Of a stretch of 58,493 nt of DNA, positions 8,686 to 16,772 are shown piece after piece; position 1 is the first letter of the stretch; the number at the start of each line of letters is the position of its first letter. The notes below the pieces were generated by a model. The model made no database searches. It worked only from the letters and a program-made list of their open reading frames with translations, and was not told the DNA's origin. This DNA is from Deltaproteobacteria bacterium HGW-Deltaproteobacteria-15. GTDB taxonomy: Bacteria > Desulfobacterota > DSM-4660 > Desulfatiglandales > HGW-15. The DNA is taken from the NCBI GenBank assembly GCA_002840535.1, contig PHBH01000047.1, forward strand, positions 58,974-117,466, read 5' to 3'. The position numbers and the translations under genes are program-made.

Positions 8686-10854
8686 TCATTCCTTTTCCAC
8701 CCTGCAGAGCAGCGCAGTGTGTGGCCAGCCCCCGATCTCGGGGCTGCAGTACTCCGCGTCGTCCGGGCAGAGGACATTCGCGTTCGACTCGAAGACATCG
8801 AAGAGCTTTGCGTCCTTCCTCTCCGGGAACCACCAGCCGTGGTCCGCGTCGGCCATCCGCGAGTCCACCATGTCGGAGACGTGCAGCCGCATCCGGACCG
8901 ACCCTTTGGGGGTGGAAACGCGCACCCAGTCCCCCTCCTTCAGCCCGAGTCCGGCAGCCGTCTCGGGGTGCAGGGTGACGAGCGGGTCAGGCCGCTTCTC
9001 TCGTGCAGCAGGGATCTGGCGCCATTCCGAGTGGTACATGGGCATGAAGCGGCTGCCGGTGATGAGGACGAGCGGGTACTGCTTGTAGAGCTCCGGGTCG
9101 CCCTGAGGGCTCATCGGCATCTCCCTGTAAACCGGCAGCGGCTCGCACCCCAGCGCCTCGAAGATCGAGGATCGGATCTCCACCTTGCCCGAGGGGGTGC
9201 CGAACCCGAGCTTTTCATAGCGCTTGTACTCGCGCCTGCCGAAGATGCCGTTCTGCTCCGCCAGTTTCTGGAAGGTCAGCCCGACCGGGGCGAGGCAGTG
9301 GTCCCAGACCCGGTCGACGCTCTCCCAAGGCCAGTGCTCCTTCTGGCCGAGCCTCACCGCCAGCCCGCGCCAGAAATCGTATGTGTTTCGCCGCTCGTAG
9401 AGCGGGTCGATCCCCCTCGGGCAGGCCACGCAAAAATCCGTCCCGTGCCAGAGCTCGGTCGTCTCCACGGTCGTGCAGATGGGGAAGATATAGTCGGCGA
9501 GCGCCGCCGACGGGGTGAGGTAGTACTCTCCCACCACGTACAGGTCCAGGGAGCTGAGCGCCTCGTGGGTCTTTCTCACATCCGCCAGGGAAAGAAGAGG
9601 ATTGCTGGCCACCGAGATGGCCGCCTTTACCGGGTAAGGTTTGCCGGACCGCATGGCATTGAAGACCGCGCGGGCGTGTCCCACGCAGGTCTGGCCGGCC
9701 CAGGGCGGGTGCATGTAGTCGTGGGGGAGCCTCTGGTTGGCTGCATCGTTTCGCTCCCAGCCCGGGTACCCGAAGAAGGGGTACTCGTCGGCCCCCAACT
9801 GTTTGGCGCGCTGTGCTGCGGAAAGGGCCTCGTTCATCTCCAGCTTGTTGAAGGAGAGGATCTTCCCGATCGGGTCGGCGAATCCGAGGGGCTCCCCGCC
9901 GGGCACGTCGAGATTCCCGGACACGGCGCGAAGGATCGATCTTGCCCTGGCGGCCTGGGTGGCGTTCACCCCCTGCTTGTCGATCCCGAACCCCCAGGTG
10001 ATCATGGCGGGCCGGTTGGCCGCGTACATGTGCGCCGAATCCCGGACCTGCGCAGGCGTGAGCCAGGTGATCTCCGCCACCCGTTCCGCGCTGTAAGGTT
10101 CGACCGCCTTTTTGAGGTCTTCAAACCCGACGGTCCACTTTTCCACGAACTCCCGGTCGTAGAGACCCTCCTCGATCAGGATCTTCAGCCAGCCGAGCAT
10201 CAGCGCGACATCGGTCCCGGGCCGGATGGGGAGCCACATGTCCGCCATCTCCGCCTCCCGGATGCGGCGCGGGTCGACCACGATGAGTCGCGCCCCGTTC
10301 TTTTTCGCCATCATGATCTGCCCGAACATGCCGGGTTTGGATTGGGAGGCGCCCATGCCCCAGAGGACCACGCATCGGGTCTGGAGGATGTCCCCCCAGG
10401 AAAAACCGCCGTAGGTGGCGTACTCCACGGCCTGGCTCGGGCACATGCACACATTGTTGGCCCCGCAGATGTTCGGGGTACCGAAGAGGTTGTTGAACCG
10501 CCGCTCGTCCCAGTGGTAGGTCCGCTTGGTGCCGTGGGTGAAGGCCAGGGTCTCCGCGCCGAACCGCAGTCGCAGCGCGTCCAGCCGAGATGCCACGTCG
10601 TCCAGGGCCTCGTCCCACCCCACCCGTTGAAACTTGCCGCTGCCCCGCTCACCTTTGCGTTTGAGGGGGAAGTTGATGCGCTCCGGGTGGTAGAGGTGAT
10701 CCACCATGAGCTGTGCGCGCTGGCAGATCATGCCCCGGGTGACGGGGTGCTCCTTGTCGCCTCGGACCCCCACGACCTTTTCCCCATCCATCTCGAGGAG
10801 GAGTCCGCAGCGGGGATGGCACAGTCCGCAGTAGCTTCGTCTCGTCTCCGTCAT
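8686..10854 (-). CDS. Molybdopterin (Mo/W-bis-MGD) oxidoreductase, acetylene-hydratase-like subgroup
   Basis: A 722-residue single-subunit enzyme of the DMSO reductase superfamily. C9, C12, C16 and C44 (CGLCHPRC...MICQR) bind a [4Fe-4S] cluster. The MopB core spans about 50-560 and the molybdopterin dinucleotide-binding domain about 600-715. From remembered family sequence, C136 in NNVCMCPSQ aligns with the metal-ligating Cys of Pelobacter acetylene hydratase, and long stretches share its layout (PGTDVALMLGWLKIL, YPVKAAISVASNPL). However, the catalytic Asp13 of that enzyme is His13 here, so acetylene hydration is not expected. There is no Tat signal, so it is cytoplasmic. A strong ribosome site (AAGGAGG) precedes the ATG. 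It is co-transcribed with the upstream MarR gene. Substrate unknown. Confidence 0.85.
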   Translation of the reverse strand: MTETRRSYCGLCHPRCGLLLEMDGEKVVGVRGDKEHPVTRGMICQRAQLMVDHLYHPERINFPLKRKGERGSGKFQRVGWDEALDDVASRLDALRLRFGAETLAFTHGTKRTYHWDERRFNNLFGTPNICGANNVCMCPSQAVEYATYGGFSWGDILQTRCVVLWGMGASQSKPGMFGQIMMAKKNGARLIVVDPRRIREAEMADMWLPIRPGTDVALMLGWLKILIEEGLYDREFVEKWTVGFEDLKKAVEPYSAERVAEITWLTPAQVRDSAHMYAANRPAMITWGFGIDKQGVNATQAARARSILRAVSGNLDVPGGEPLGFADPIGKILSFNKLEMNEALSAAQRAKQLGADEYPFFGYPGWERNDAANQRLPHDYMHPPWAGQTCVGHARAVFNAMRSGKPYPVKAAISVASNPLLSLADVRKTHEALSSLDLYVVGEYYLTPSAALADYIFPICTTVETTELWHGTDFCVACPRGIDPLYERRNTYDFWRGLAVRLGQKEHWPWESVDRVWDHCLAPVGLTFQKLAEQNGIFGRREYKRYEKLGFGTPSGKVEIRSSIFEALGCEPLPVYREMPMSPQGDPELYKQYPLVLITGSRFMPMYHSEWRQIPAAREKRPDPLVTLHPETAAGLGLKEGDWVRVSTPKGSVRMRLHVSDMVDSRMADADHGWWFPERKDAKLFDVFESNANVLCPDDAEYCSPEIGGWPHTALLCRVEKE

Positions 10855-10872
10855 CGTTGCACCTCCTTAAGG

Positions 10873-11331
10873 TTATTCCAGAAGAGATTCGATATTTGCA
10901 ATGATATGATCATGGAATCTTCGCATTTCACGGACCTCTTTTTTCGACAGTCCGGCGAAGGCCCTCTCAAGCAAATCGATGGCGATGAAAGTGAGTTTGT
11001 CTTCGATGTCACGGCTCTTGTTGGTCAAAAAAATGTTGAATCGTCTCATGTCGTTTTTGTCCGGCACCCTTTGCACATACCCTTTTTTTTCCAATCCGTT
11101 CAGAATCCGAGTGATGTTATGCCGGTCTTTGCCCGCCCGGGCGCCCAACTCGCTCTGGTGAATGCCTTCGTTTTCGTACAGTTTGAGGAGCACCCCCCAC
11201 TGTTCCGCGGTAAAATCGAATCCTTCCGATTGGAAGGCGCGTTGGAGCGCCAGTTTCGCCAGGGAATCCAAACGGTGGATGATGTACCCTGGAGAGTTCT
11301 CTCGCTTGAAGGTCTTTCTATTAAAGTACAT
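10873..11331 (-). CDS. MarR-family transcriptional regulator
   Basis: A 152-residue winged-helix regulator. The DNA-binding region is at about residues 45-110 (TAEQWGVLLKLYENEGIHQSELG, then HNITRILNGLEKKGYV and the wing around DKNDMRRFNIFLT), flanked by dimerisation helices. The ATG at 11331 follows AGAGGAAG. It ends 18 bases before the molybdopterin oxidoreductase gene and reads the same way, so it very likely controls that enzyme and itself in response to a small molecule. A palindrome 22-37 bases upstream of the start is the obvious operator candidate. Confidence 0.9.
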   Translation of the reverse strand: MYFNRKTFKRENSPGYIIHRLDSLAKLALQRAFQSEGFDFTAEQWGVLLKLYENEGIHQSELGARAGKDRHNITRILNGLEKKGYVQRVPDKNDMRRFNIFLTNKSRDIEDKLTFIAIDLLERAFAGLSKKEVREMRRFHDHIIANIESLLE

Positions 11332-11352
11332 AGCTTCCTCTTTTTAGCTACA

Positions 11353-11368
11353 ATGACAACGGTGTCAT
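11353..11368. promoter_or_regulatory. Probable MarR operator palindrome
   Basis: ATGACA-ACGG-TGTCAT is a perfect 6+6 inverted repeat with a 4-base centre. It sits 22-37 bases upstream of the MarR start codon, where promoter-proximal autoregulatory operators of this family usually lie. The 16-bp length fits a MarR dimer. It was identified by symmetry and position only. Confidence 0.6.
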
Positions 11369-11805
11369 GACAACAGATATACAGACCTGCGGCGAAAGTC
11401 AACGGTTTTTTTGGATTGACCTGGGGTTTGCAGTCCCGTCTACTGCGGGAGGAGGGACCGGTGAGAAAAAAAGTCCTGGAAAAAAGGCTTCAGTGAAAAA
11501 GGATCACATGGATAGTGAGCGGTCGGGGCAGACCTTGGCATTCGGAATCCTGATGAACTTCACCTCCGAGTACAGATATCTTGCCATGTGTCAACTTTCC
11601 ATGCGCCCTCCGTCAGTTGCCATATCCAAAAAATATTGAAGCATCACTAAGGCCGCCTGTTCAGGTGCTATCGTATGTGGAATTCCACAGCGTGGTCTGC
11701 GAAGGAATTTGGGTGGACCGGGGGGAGAGGTTCAGGATATCTTGTGTTCAGAGAGATCTCGAAGGAGAGCTTCAGGAATGAATCCGAAGAGTAGAGGAGG
11801 GCGGG
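11369..11805. other. Divergent intergenic region, no gene seen
   Basis: These 437 bases separate the MarR operon (minus) from the thiolase operon (plus). I see no convincing open frame and no clear -35/-10 pair. The region ends with the GAGGAGGGCGGG ribosome site of the thiolase gene. Confidence 0.4.
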
Positions 11806-12972
11806 ATGGGATTGAAGGATAAATATGCCATTGTGGGGGTTGGCTATACACCGCAGGGCCGGATCCCTGGAAGGACTTCCCTCAGCTTTCACCTGGAGGC
11901 CGCTTCGAATGCCATAAAAGATGCGGGGCTCAAGCGGGATGACATCGATGGTTTGATCTGCTATCGACACTTGCCTCCCTGTCCTGGAGAGGCGGAGGTG
12001 ACTTCTCAACGAATCGCCCAGCATCTCGGGTTGACGCCCCGTTACCTGAGTGAGGAGGCCAACTGAGGGCGCAGCCACCTTCAGCACGCAGTTGGCGTGC
12101 TCGATGCGGGTTTGTGCAAGTACGTGGTGATCTCCTACGGGCACAGCGGTCTGTCCGGGGGAGGAATGAGACAGCTGACTGTTGCTCGTACGGGAGATGA
12201 GATCGTTTTCGGACACTTTGAGGCGGTGGGAGGGTATGCCCTGGCGGCAAGGAGGGCCATGCACGAGTTCCACACCGGCCCCGAAACATGGAGTCACATA
12301 GCTGCGGGACAACGGAAATGGGCAAACTTGAATCCGAATGCCGTGATGTGCAAACAGCCTTTGAGCATGGAAGAGTATTTCAATACCCGGTTTGTCGTGG
12401 AGCCGTTCAGACTAAGCGACTGTTGCCTTGTCAATGACGGTGGAAGGGCGATCGTCGTCACCAGTGCAGAAAGGGCGAGGGACCTGAAGAGTCCACCGGT
12501 GCTCATTACGGGATTGGGGCAGCACAACCTCCCCAGTGAGATTCATCAGTCCTCGTCCATGGCCGGTCCAACCGGAGCGAAAAGGGCAGGCGAACAGGCA
12601 CTGCATATGGCGGGTATAACCCTGGAGGATGTGGATGCCTGTGAAATCTATGACTGCTTTACCTATACCGTGGAAATCACGCTTCAAGACTACGGTTTTT
12701 TCGGACCCGGGGAAGCAAGGGACTGGTTGCAGGGGGGCACGATCGAGCCGGGAGGGAGGATGCCGGTAAATACCTCCGGCGGCCAGCTGTCGGAAGCATA
12801 CCTCATGGGGCTTACCCCACTCACCGAGGCTGTGATGCAGTTGATGGGACGATGCGGTGAGCGACAGTTGGGGCCGAACACGAATACCAAACGGGCCGAG
12901 ATCATTCTCTGCAGTGACAACGGAGGGATACTCCAATCCCACAGTTGCATGGTTTTGAGGAGGAATAGCTGA
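11806..12972 (+). CDS. Thiolase-family (SCP-x type) protein with in-frame TGA at 12064
   Basis: Two same-frame segments, 11806-12063 and 12067-12972, together encode a 388-codon thiolase-fold protein. The N-terminal half starts MGLKDKYAIVGVGYTPQG. The C-terminal half has NTSGGQLSEAYLMG and CSDNGGILQSH. They are interrupted only by TGA at 12064-12066, in the context SEEAN-TGA-GRSHLQHA. In the thiolase fold the nucleophilic Cys sits at the start of the helix that this LQHAVGVLDAGL segment resembles. The TGA may be a Cys-to-stop change, a sequencing error, a short out-of-frame stretch or selenocysteine. The canonical C-terminal active-site His is not visible. The stop overlaps the DUF35 start (TGATG), as in known thiolase/DUF35 acyl-CoA complexes. 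Confidence 0.78.
12083..12101 (+). promoter_or_regulatory. SECIS-like hairpin downstream of the in-frame TGA
   Basis: AGCACGC, loop AGTTG and GCGTGCT form a perfect 7-bp hairpin inside the thiolase frame. Its loop begins 23 bases after the TGA at 12064. Bacterial SECIS elements are stem-loops just 3' of the UGA with a G among the first two loop bases, which this satisfies. It lacks the bulged U of the E. coli fdhF element, and chance hairpins of this size do occur. Confidence 0.35.
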
Positions 12973-13379
12973 TGAACGATCAGAAGCCGCTGCCTGCCCT
13001 GAATGAAGACACCAGAGAGTTCTGGGAGGGATGCCGACATCACCAGCTCAAGTTCCAGAAATGCAGTGAGTGCGGCCTGGTCCGGTGGCCTCCCTCCATC
13101 ATTTGTCCGGCATGTCATTCACTCGAACAGAAATGGGTTCCGGCGGAAGGCAGAGGAAAGATATTTACTTTCGCGGTTTACCACCAGGCCTTTCACCCCG
13201 CGTTCAAGAATGATCTGCCTTACGTGGTTGCGGTCATAGAACTGGAAGAAGGGGTGCACTTCCTTTCCAATCTCGTCGGCTGCGATCATCGCCTGATACG
13301 ATGCGGCATGCCTGTCCGGGTTGTCTGGGAGGATAGAAAGGAGGGGTTCAGTATCCCGAAATTCACCCCCGTCCAATAG
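12972..13379 (+). CDS. DUF35 zinc-ribbon/OB-fold protein, thiolase partner
   Basis: A 135-residue protein. An N-terminal helix (TREFWEGCRHHQLKFQKC) is followed by a rubredoxin-like zinc ribbon with C-x2-C pairs (CSECG and CPACH, about residues 34-52). An OB-fold then binds CoA substrates (GRGKIFTFAVYHQAFHP). In characterised complexes DUF35 proteins bridge thiolase and acyl-CoA partners and channel intermediates. The start codon overlaps the thiolase stop, implying translational coupling and a joint complex. The acyl substrate cannot be read from sequence. Confidence 0.9.
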   Translation: MNDQKPLPALNEDTREFWEGCRHHQLKFQKCSECGLVRWPPSIICPACHSLEQKWVPAEGRGKIFTFAVYHQAFHPAFKNDLPYVVAVIELEEGVHFLSNLVGCDHRLIRCGMPVRVVWEDRKEGFSIPKFTPVQ

Positions 13380-13481
13380 CAGGTTGCCGGAGCCTCTGCA
13401 GGATCCTGGTTGCGATTCATCGGCAGCGGTGAGAAATCGCGAGCAGGAGCTCGCTCCTGCAGATTGCCGTTGCCATGTCAC

Positions 13482-15236
13482 TCAGGAACCAACGGTTATC
13501 TTCCCAGATGCAGCTTCTGATCTTTCGTTATCCAGACGCACAACCAGGGTCAAGACATTCAAATCTCTTTCTCGCCGGTAGCGGAGATCGTCCACCATCC
13601 GTCTCATAAGATAGATTCCAAGCCCCTTCAGGCTGGTATCCTCCGACAGGGGATCGATCCTTGGGGGAGCGGCCGAAAGAGGGTTGAAAGCATGTCCGCG
13701 GTCCAGGAGGTCTATCTCTAAGGTGGTTGGCTCATGTCTTACCCTGAGCAGGAAGTCCGCTTTGGAGTGATAGGAAACGCTGACCAGGTTGACGGCGGTT
13801 TCTTCCGCGTAGGCGTGGCCGCAGATATTGGCGACCGCCTCCTCCACTGCCAACTGGATTTCAGAGATCTTTGAATCAGGAAGTTTTGCCTTTCTTGCAT
13901 GAGCGGCTACAAAATCCATGACCTCCCGGAGAACCGCGATCCTTGCAGGGAACGCGATCTCTTCCTTCCCTCCAGCGGGTTGGAGACTCGTTCGGGACGC
14001 CGGTGCGACCGAGGGGCGGCTATCCAGGCGGATGAGGAATGAAACCACCAGTGCCGCCGCAAAAAGCGCTACGAAAACCGAGAGCGTTCCGGAGTAATTC
14101 CCTGTAGTCTCTCGAACCCAGGCGGCGAACATCGGTCCTGTGAGACCGGCGGCGGCCCAGGCAGTGAGAATGTTGCCGTGGATGGCCGCGAGCTGTTTCG
14201 TCCCGAAGATATCCCCGATGAAGGCCGGTACGCAGGAAAATCCTCCGCCGTAGCAGGTCATGATGAGAAAGAGCAAACCCTGGAAAACAAGAGAGTCGGT
14301 GGTCTTCGGCAGCAGGAAAAACCCGATCAGTTGGATGACAAAGAAGGCGGTGTAGGTGTTGGCTCTCCCGATATAATCCGAAAGGAAGGCCCAGGCGATC
14401 CTGCCGCCCCCGTTGAAGAGACCGATGACCCCTACCATGGCTGCAGCCTGAAGCGGGCTCATGCCGACCACCTCCTGCCCCATGGGGGATGCCACGGAGA
14501 TGATCGCGATACCACAGGTCACGTTGATGTAAAGCATGAGCCAGAGCCAGTAAAAACGCCGTGTCCTCAGAGCCTCTGTGGCGGTTAGAGGCAAAAGTTC
14601 GCTTTCCCGCTCTTTTGCCCTGGATGAAACGGATTTTTGAAGATTCGTTTCGGGCATCCACCCGGGCGGCGGAGGCGCAAGGTACTGGGAAGCCGCGAAC
14701 ATGATGCAGAAGTAGGCTGCGCCGAGAATGAAGAAGGTCTCTGCGAGTCCGATCCGCACAATCAGCCGCTGGATGATGGGGCTGCCGATGAGCGAGGCAA
14801 AGCCAAAGCCCATGATGGCCAATCCCGTGGCCAGACCACGTCGATCCGGGAACCACTTCACCAAGGTGGAAACCGGGGCGATGTAGCCCACCCCAAGACC
14901 GATGCCGCCGAGGACCCCATAGCAGGCATAGAGCAGATGAAGACTGTTCATCTCGATAGCGAGCCCTGATCCGGCAATGCCTATGCCGAAAAAGAACGAT
15001 GCCAGGGTTCCCGATCTCCTGGGTCCCTGCCTTTCTACGAAGCGTCCCAGGGTGGCGGCCGAAAGGCCGAGGAAGAGAATGGCGATGCTGAAGGTGAATT
15101 GTGTCTCGCGGAAATCCCATCCCAATTGGGTGACAACCGGTTTCGCGAAAACGCTCCAGGCATAGACGGAACCTATCGAAAGATGAATTCCAACGGCGGA
15201 TGCCGCAATGAGCCAGCGGTTTTTTGCTGTTTTCAC
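13482..15236 (-). CDS. OFA-type MFS transporter fused to an RsbW-like ATPase domain
   Basis: A 584-residue fusion. Residues 1 to about 410 form a 12-helix major facilitator protein of the oxalate:formate antiporter group (IHLSIGSVYAWSVFAKPV near the N-terminus), probably a carboxylate or lactate carrier. After a polar linker, residues about 435-575 are a GHKL ATPase of the RsbW/SpoIIAB anti-sigma kinase type, with N-box IQLAVEEAVANICGHAY, G1 box IDLLDRGHAFNP and G2 box GLGIYLMRRMVDD. The GTG start at 15236 follows GAGGAGC. The ATPase should lie in the cytoplasm. A transporter that also senses or signals is inference. Nothing suggests two joined genes by error: the frame is continuous. Confidence 0.88.
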   Translation of the reverse strand: MKTAKNRWLIAASAVGIHLSIGSVYAWSVFAKPVVTQLGWDFRETQFTFSIAILFLGLSAATLGRFVERQGPRRSGTLASFFFGIGIAGSGLAIEMNSLHLLYACYGVLGGIGLGVGYIAPVSTLVKWFPDRRGLATGLAIMGFGFASLIGSPIIQRLIVRIGLAETFFILGAAYFCIMFAASQYLAPPPPGWMPETNLQKSVSSRAKERESELLPLTATEALRTRRFYWLWLMLYINVTCGIAIISVASPMGQEVVGMSPLQAAAMVGVIGLFNGGGRIAWAFLSDYIGRANTYTAFFVIQLIGFFLLPKTTDSLVFQGLLFLIMTCYGGGFSCVPAFIGDIFGTKQLAAIHGNILTAWAAAGLTGPMFAAWVRETTGNYSGTLSVFVALFAAALVVSFLIRLDSRPSVAPASRTSLQPAGGKEEIAFPARIAVLREVMDFVAAHARKAKLPDSKISEIQLAVEEAVANICGHAYAEETAVNLVSVSYHSKADFLLRVRHEPTTLEIDLLDRGHAFNPLSAAPPRIDPLSEDTSLKGLGIYLMRRMVDDLRYRRERDLNVLTLVVRLDNERSEAASGKITVGS

Positions 15237-15556
15237 GTGTTGCTCCTCGTATGCCGAACCAAAGCCGGGACAGAATGACTGTCGAATTCCGAAAGAGGGG
15301 ACACCGCCTTATTTTCGCCCGAGAATATACCCAACATGGGTTTCGGTCAATCCTTCGGAAAAGTACGCTCTTTCAGCGATTCATCAAGGAAGAAAACGTT
15401 CAGCGGGCACAATTTCACGGTGTTGATCCGATGGCCATAGCAGGACTGTTTTAAGTATTGAAACGATGGGTGTAAGACGATATTCTCAATTGTACTTAAA
15501 GAATGGAATGCGAAGGGTGATCGCTTACACAGTGGCCCCTTGGCTCAAGGTGAATC
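15237..15556. other. Divergent promoter region, nothing further identified
   Basis: These 320 bases lie between the MFS fusion (minus) and the aminotransferase (plus). Both promoters should lie here. No clear boxes, repeats or small genes were recognised. The aminotransferase ribosome site AAGGTG lies at the right end. Confidence 0.4.
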
Positions 15557-16756
15557 ATGACCACATTTGCAGACCGTATCTCCCGTCTTGGAACGGAGAC
15601 CGCTTTCGCGGTTTCTGCGGAGGCCTCCGCCTTTGCGGCACAGGGGCACCGGGTGTACGCCTTCCATCTCGGCGACATGAATATCCCGACTCCTCAAAAC
15701 ATTGTGGATGCCACGATGAAGGCCATCCATGACGGCAAAACCTGCTACTGCCAGAATGCCGGCGTGCCTCAACTGAGAGAGGTGATTGCAGCCGACATCA
15801 ATGGTTCTCACGGCACACGCTACACCGCCGAGAACATCGTCATTCAGCCCGGCGGCAAACCCGTCATAGGCAAGTTCATCATGGCCCTGATGAACCCGGG
15901 AGACGAGGTGCTTTATCCCAATCCAGGCTACCCGATCTATGAGTCGCAGATCGAGTTTCACGGCGGCAAGGCGGTTCCTTATACCTATGTCGAACAAAAG
16001 GACAACTTTGCTCTCGACATGGATTCGCTCAGGCGCGCCATCACTCCGAGAACCAGGCTGCTTATCCTGAACGATTTTCAGAATCCGACCGGCCACGAGT
16101 GCTCCCGCAATGAACTTGAGGCGATTGCGGAACTGGCTCTCAGGCACGACCTCTACGTCCTTTCGGACGAGGCCTATTTCGATATCCGCTACAGCGGCAA
16201 GAGTCAGTCTCTGGCCTTCCTGCCCGGCATGGAGGAACGCTCGGTGCTGCTCTACACGTTTTCCAAGAAGTTCGCCATGACGGGCTGGCGGCTGGGTGCG
16301 GCTGTGGCCCCGAAGGAAATCGCCGCGGTCATCGCCAAGCTGAATGTCAACGACGAATCCTGCTCCAACCATTTTATCCAATGCGGCGCCGTGGAGGGAT
16401 TGACGGGCGATCAGGGCGAAGTCAAGGCCTTACTGGCAACCCTGAAGGAACGAAGAGATGCGGCGGTGGATCTGCTCAACGCGATCAAGGGCGTACGTTG
16501 CTTTCGGCCGAACGCCACGTTCTACCTTTACCCCAATGTGACCGGGGTAATGACGCGGATGAACACGGCCGACTACAACGTGTTTCGCACAAACGTGCTG
16601 AAGAATACGGGAGTGTCTTTTTGCACCCGCCTTCATTTCGGCCGACCCTTGCCGGGCGAGCGGGGGAATTATATCCGGCTGGCTTATTCGGGAATCAATC
16701 TGCCGGAGATCAGGGAAGGGCTTCAGAAGCTCAAAGAGTATTTGGATTCTCTCTAG
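15557..16756 (+). CDS. PLP-dependent aminotransferase, class I/II
   Basis: A 399-residue fold-type I aminotransferase. The cofactor region is visible: NPGYPIYESQIEFHGG, the Asn in NDFQNPTGHECS, the Asp and Tyr in LSDEAYFDI, and the PLP lysine in TFSKKFAMTGWRLG. A C-terminal Arg in NYIRLAYSGI would bind the substrate carboxylate. The amino-acid specificity cannot be assigned. It is monocistronic, divergent from the MFS-ATPase fusion and convergent with the radical SAM gene. Length and start (AAGGTGAATC before the ATG) are normal for the family. Confidence 0.9.
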   Translation: MTTFADRISRLGTETAFAVSAEASAFAAQGHRVYAFHLGDMNIPTPQNIVDATMKAIHDGKTCYCQNAGVPQLREVIAADINGSHGTRYTAENIVIQPGGKPVIGKFIMALMNPGDEVLYPNPGYPIYESQIEFHGGKAVPYTYVEQKDNFALDMDSLRRAITPRTRLLILNDFQNPTGHECSRNELEAIAELALRHDLYVLSDEAYFDIRYSGKSQSLAFLPGMEERSVLLYTFSKKFAMTGWRLGAAVAPKEIAAVIAKLNVNDESCSNHFIQCGAVEGLTGDQGEVKALLATLKERRDAAVDLLNAIKGVRCFRPNATFYLYPNVTGVMTRMNTADYNVFRTNVLKNTGVSFCTRLHFGRPLPGERGNYIRLAYSGINLPEIREGLQKLKEYLDSL

Positions 16757-16772
16757 TATCGCGTGTCACCGG

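Noticed and set aside
8719..11370. 883-codon plus-strand open frame
   Set aside because: It is the antisense shadow of the molybdopterin oxidoreductase and MarR genes. Its translation is Pro/His/Arg-rich low-complexity sequence without domains, while the minus-strand proteins have clear motifs.
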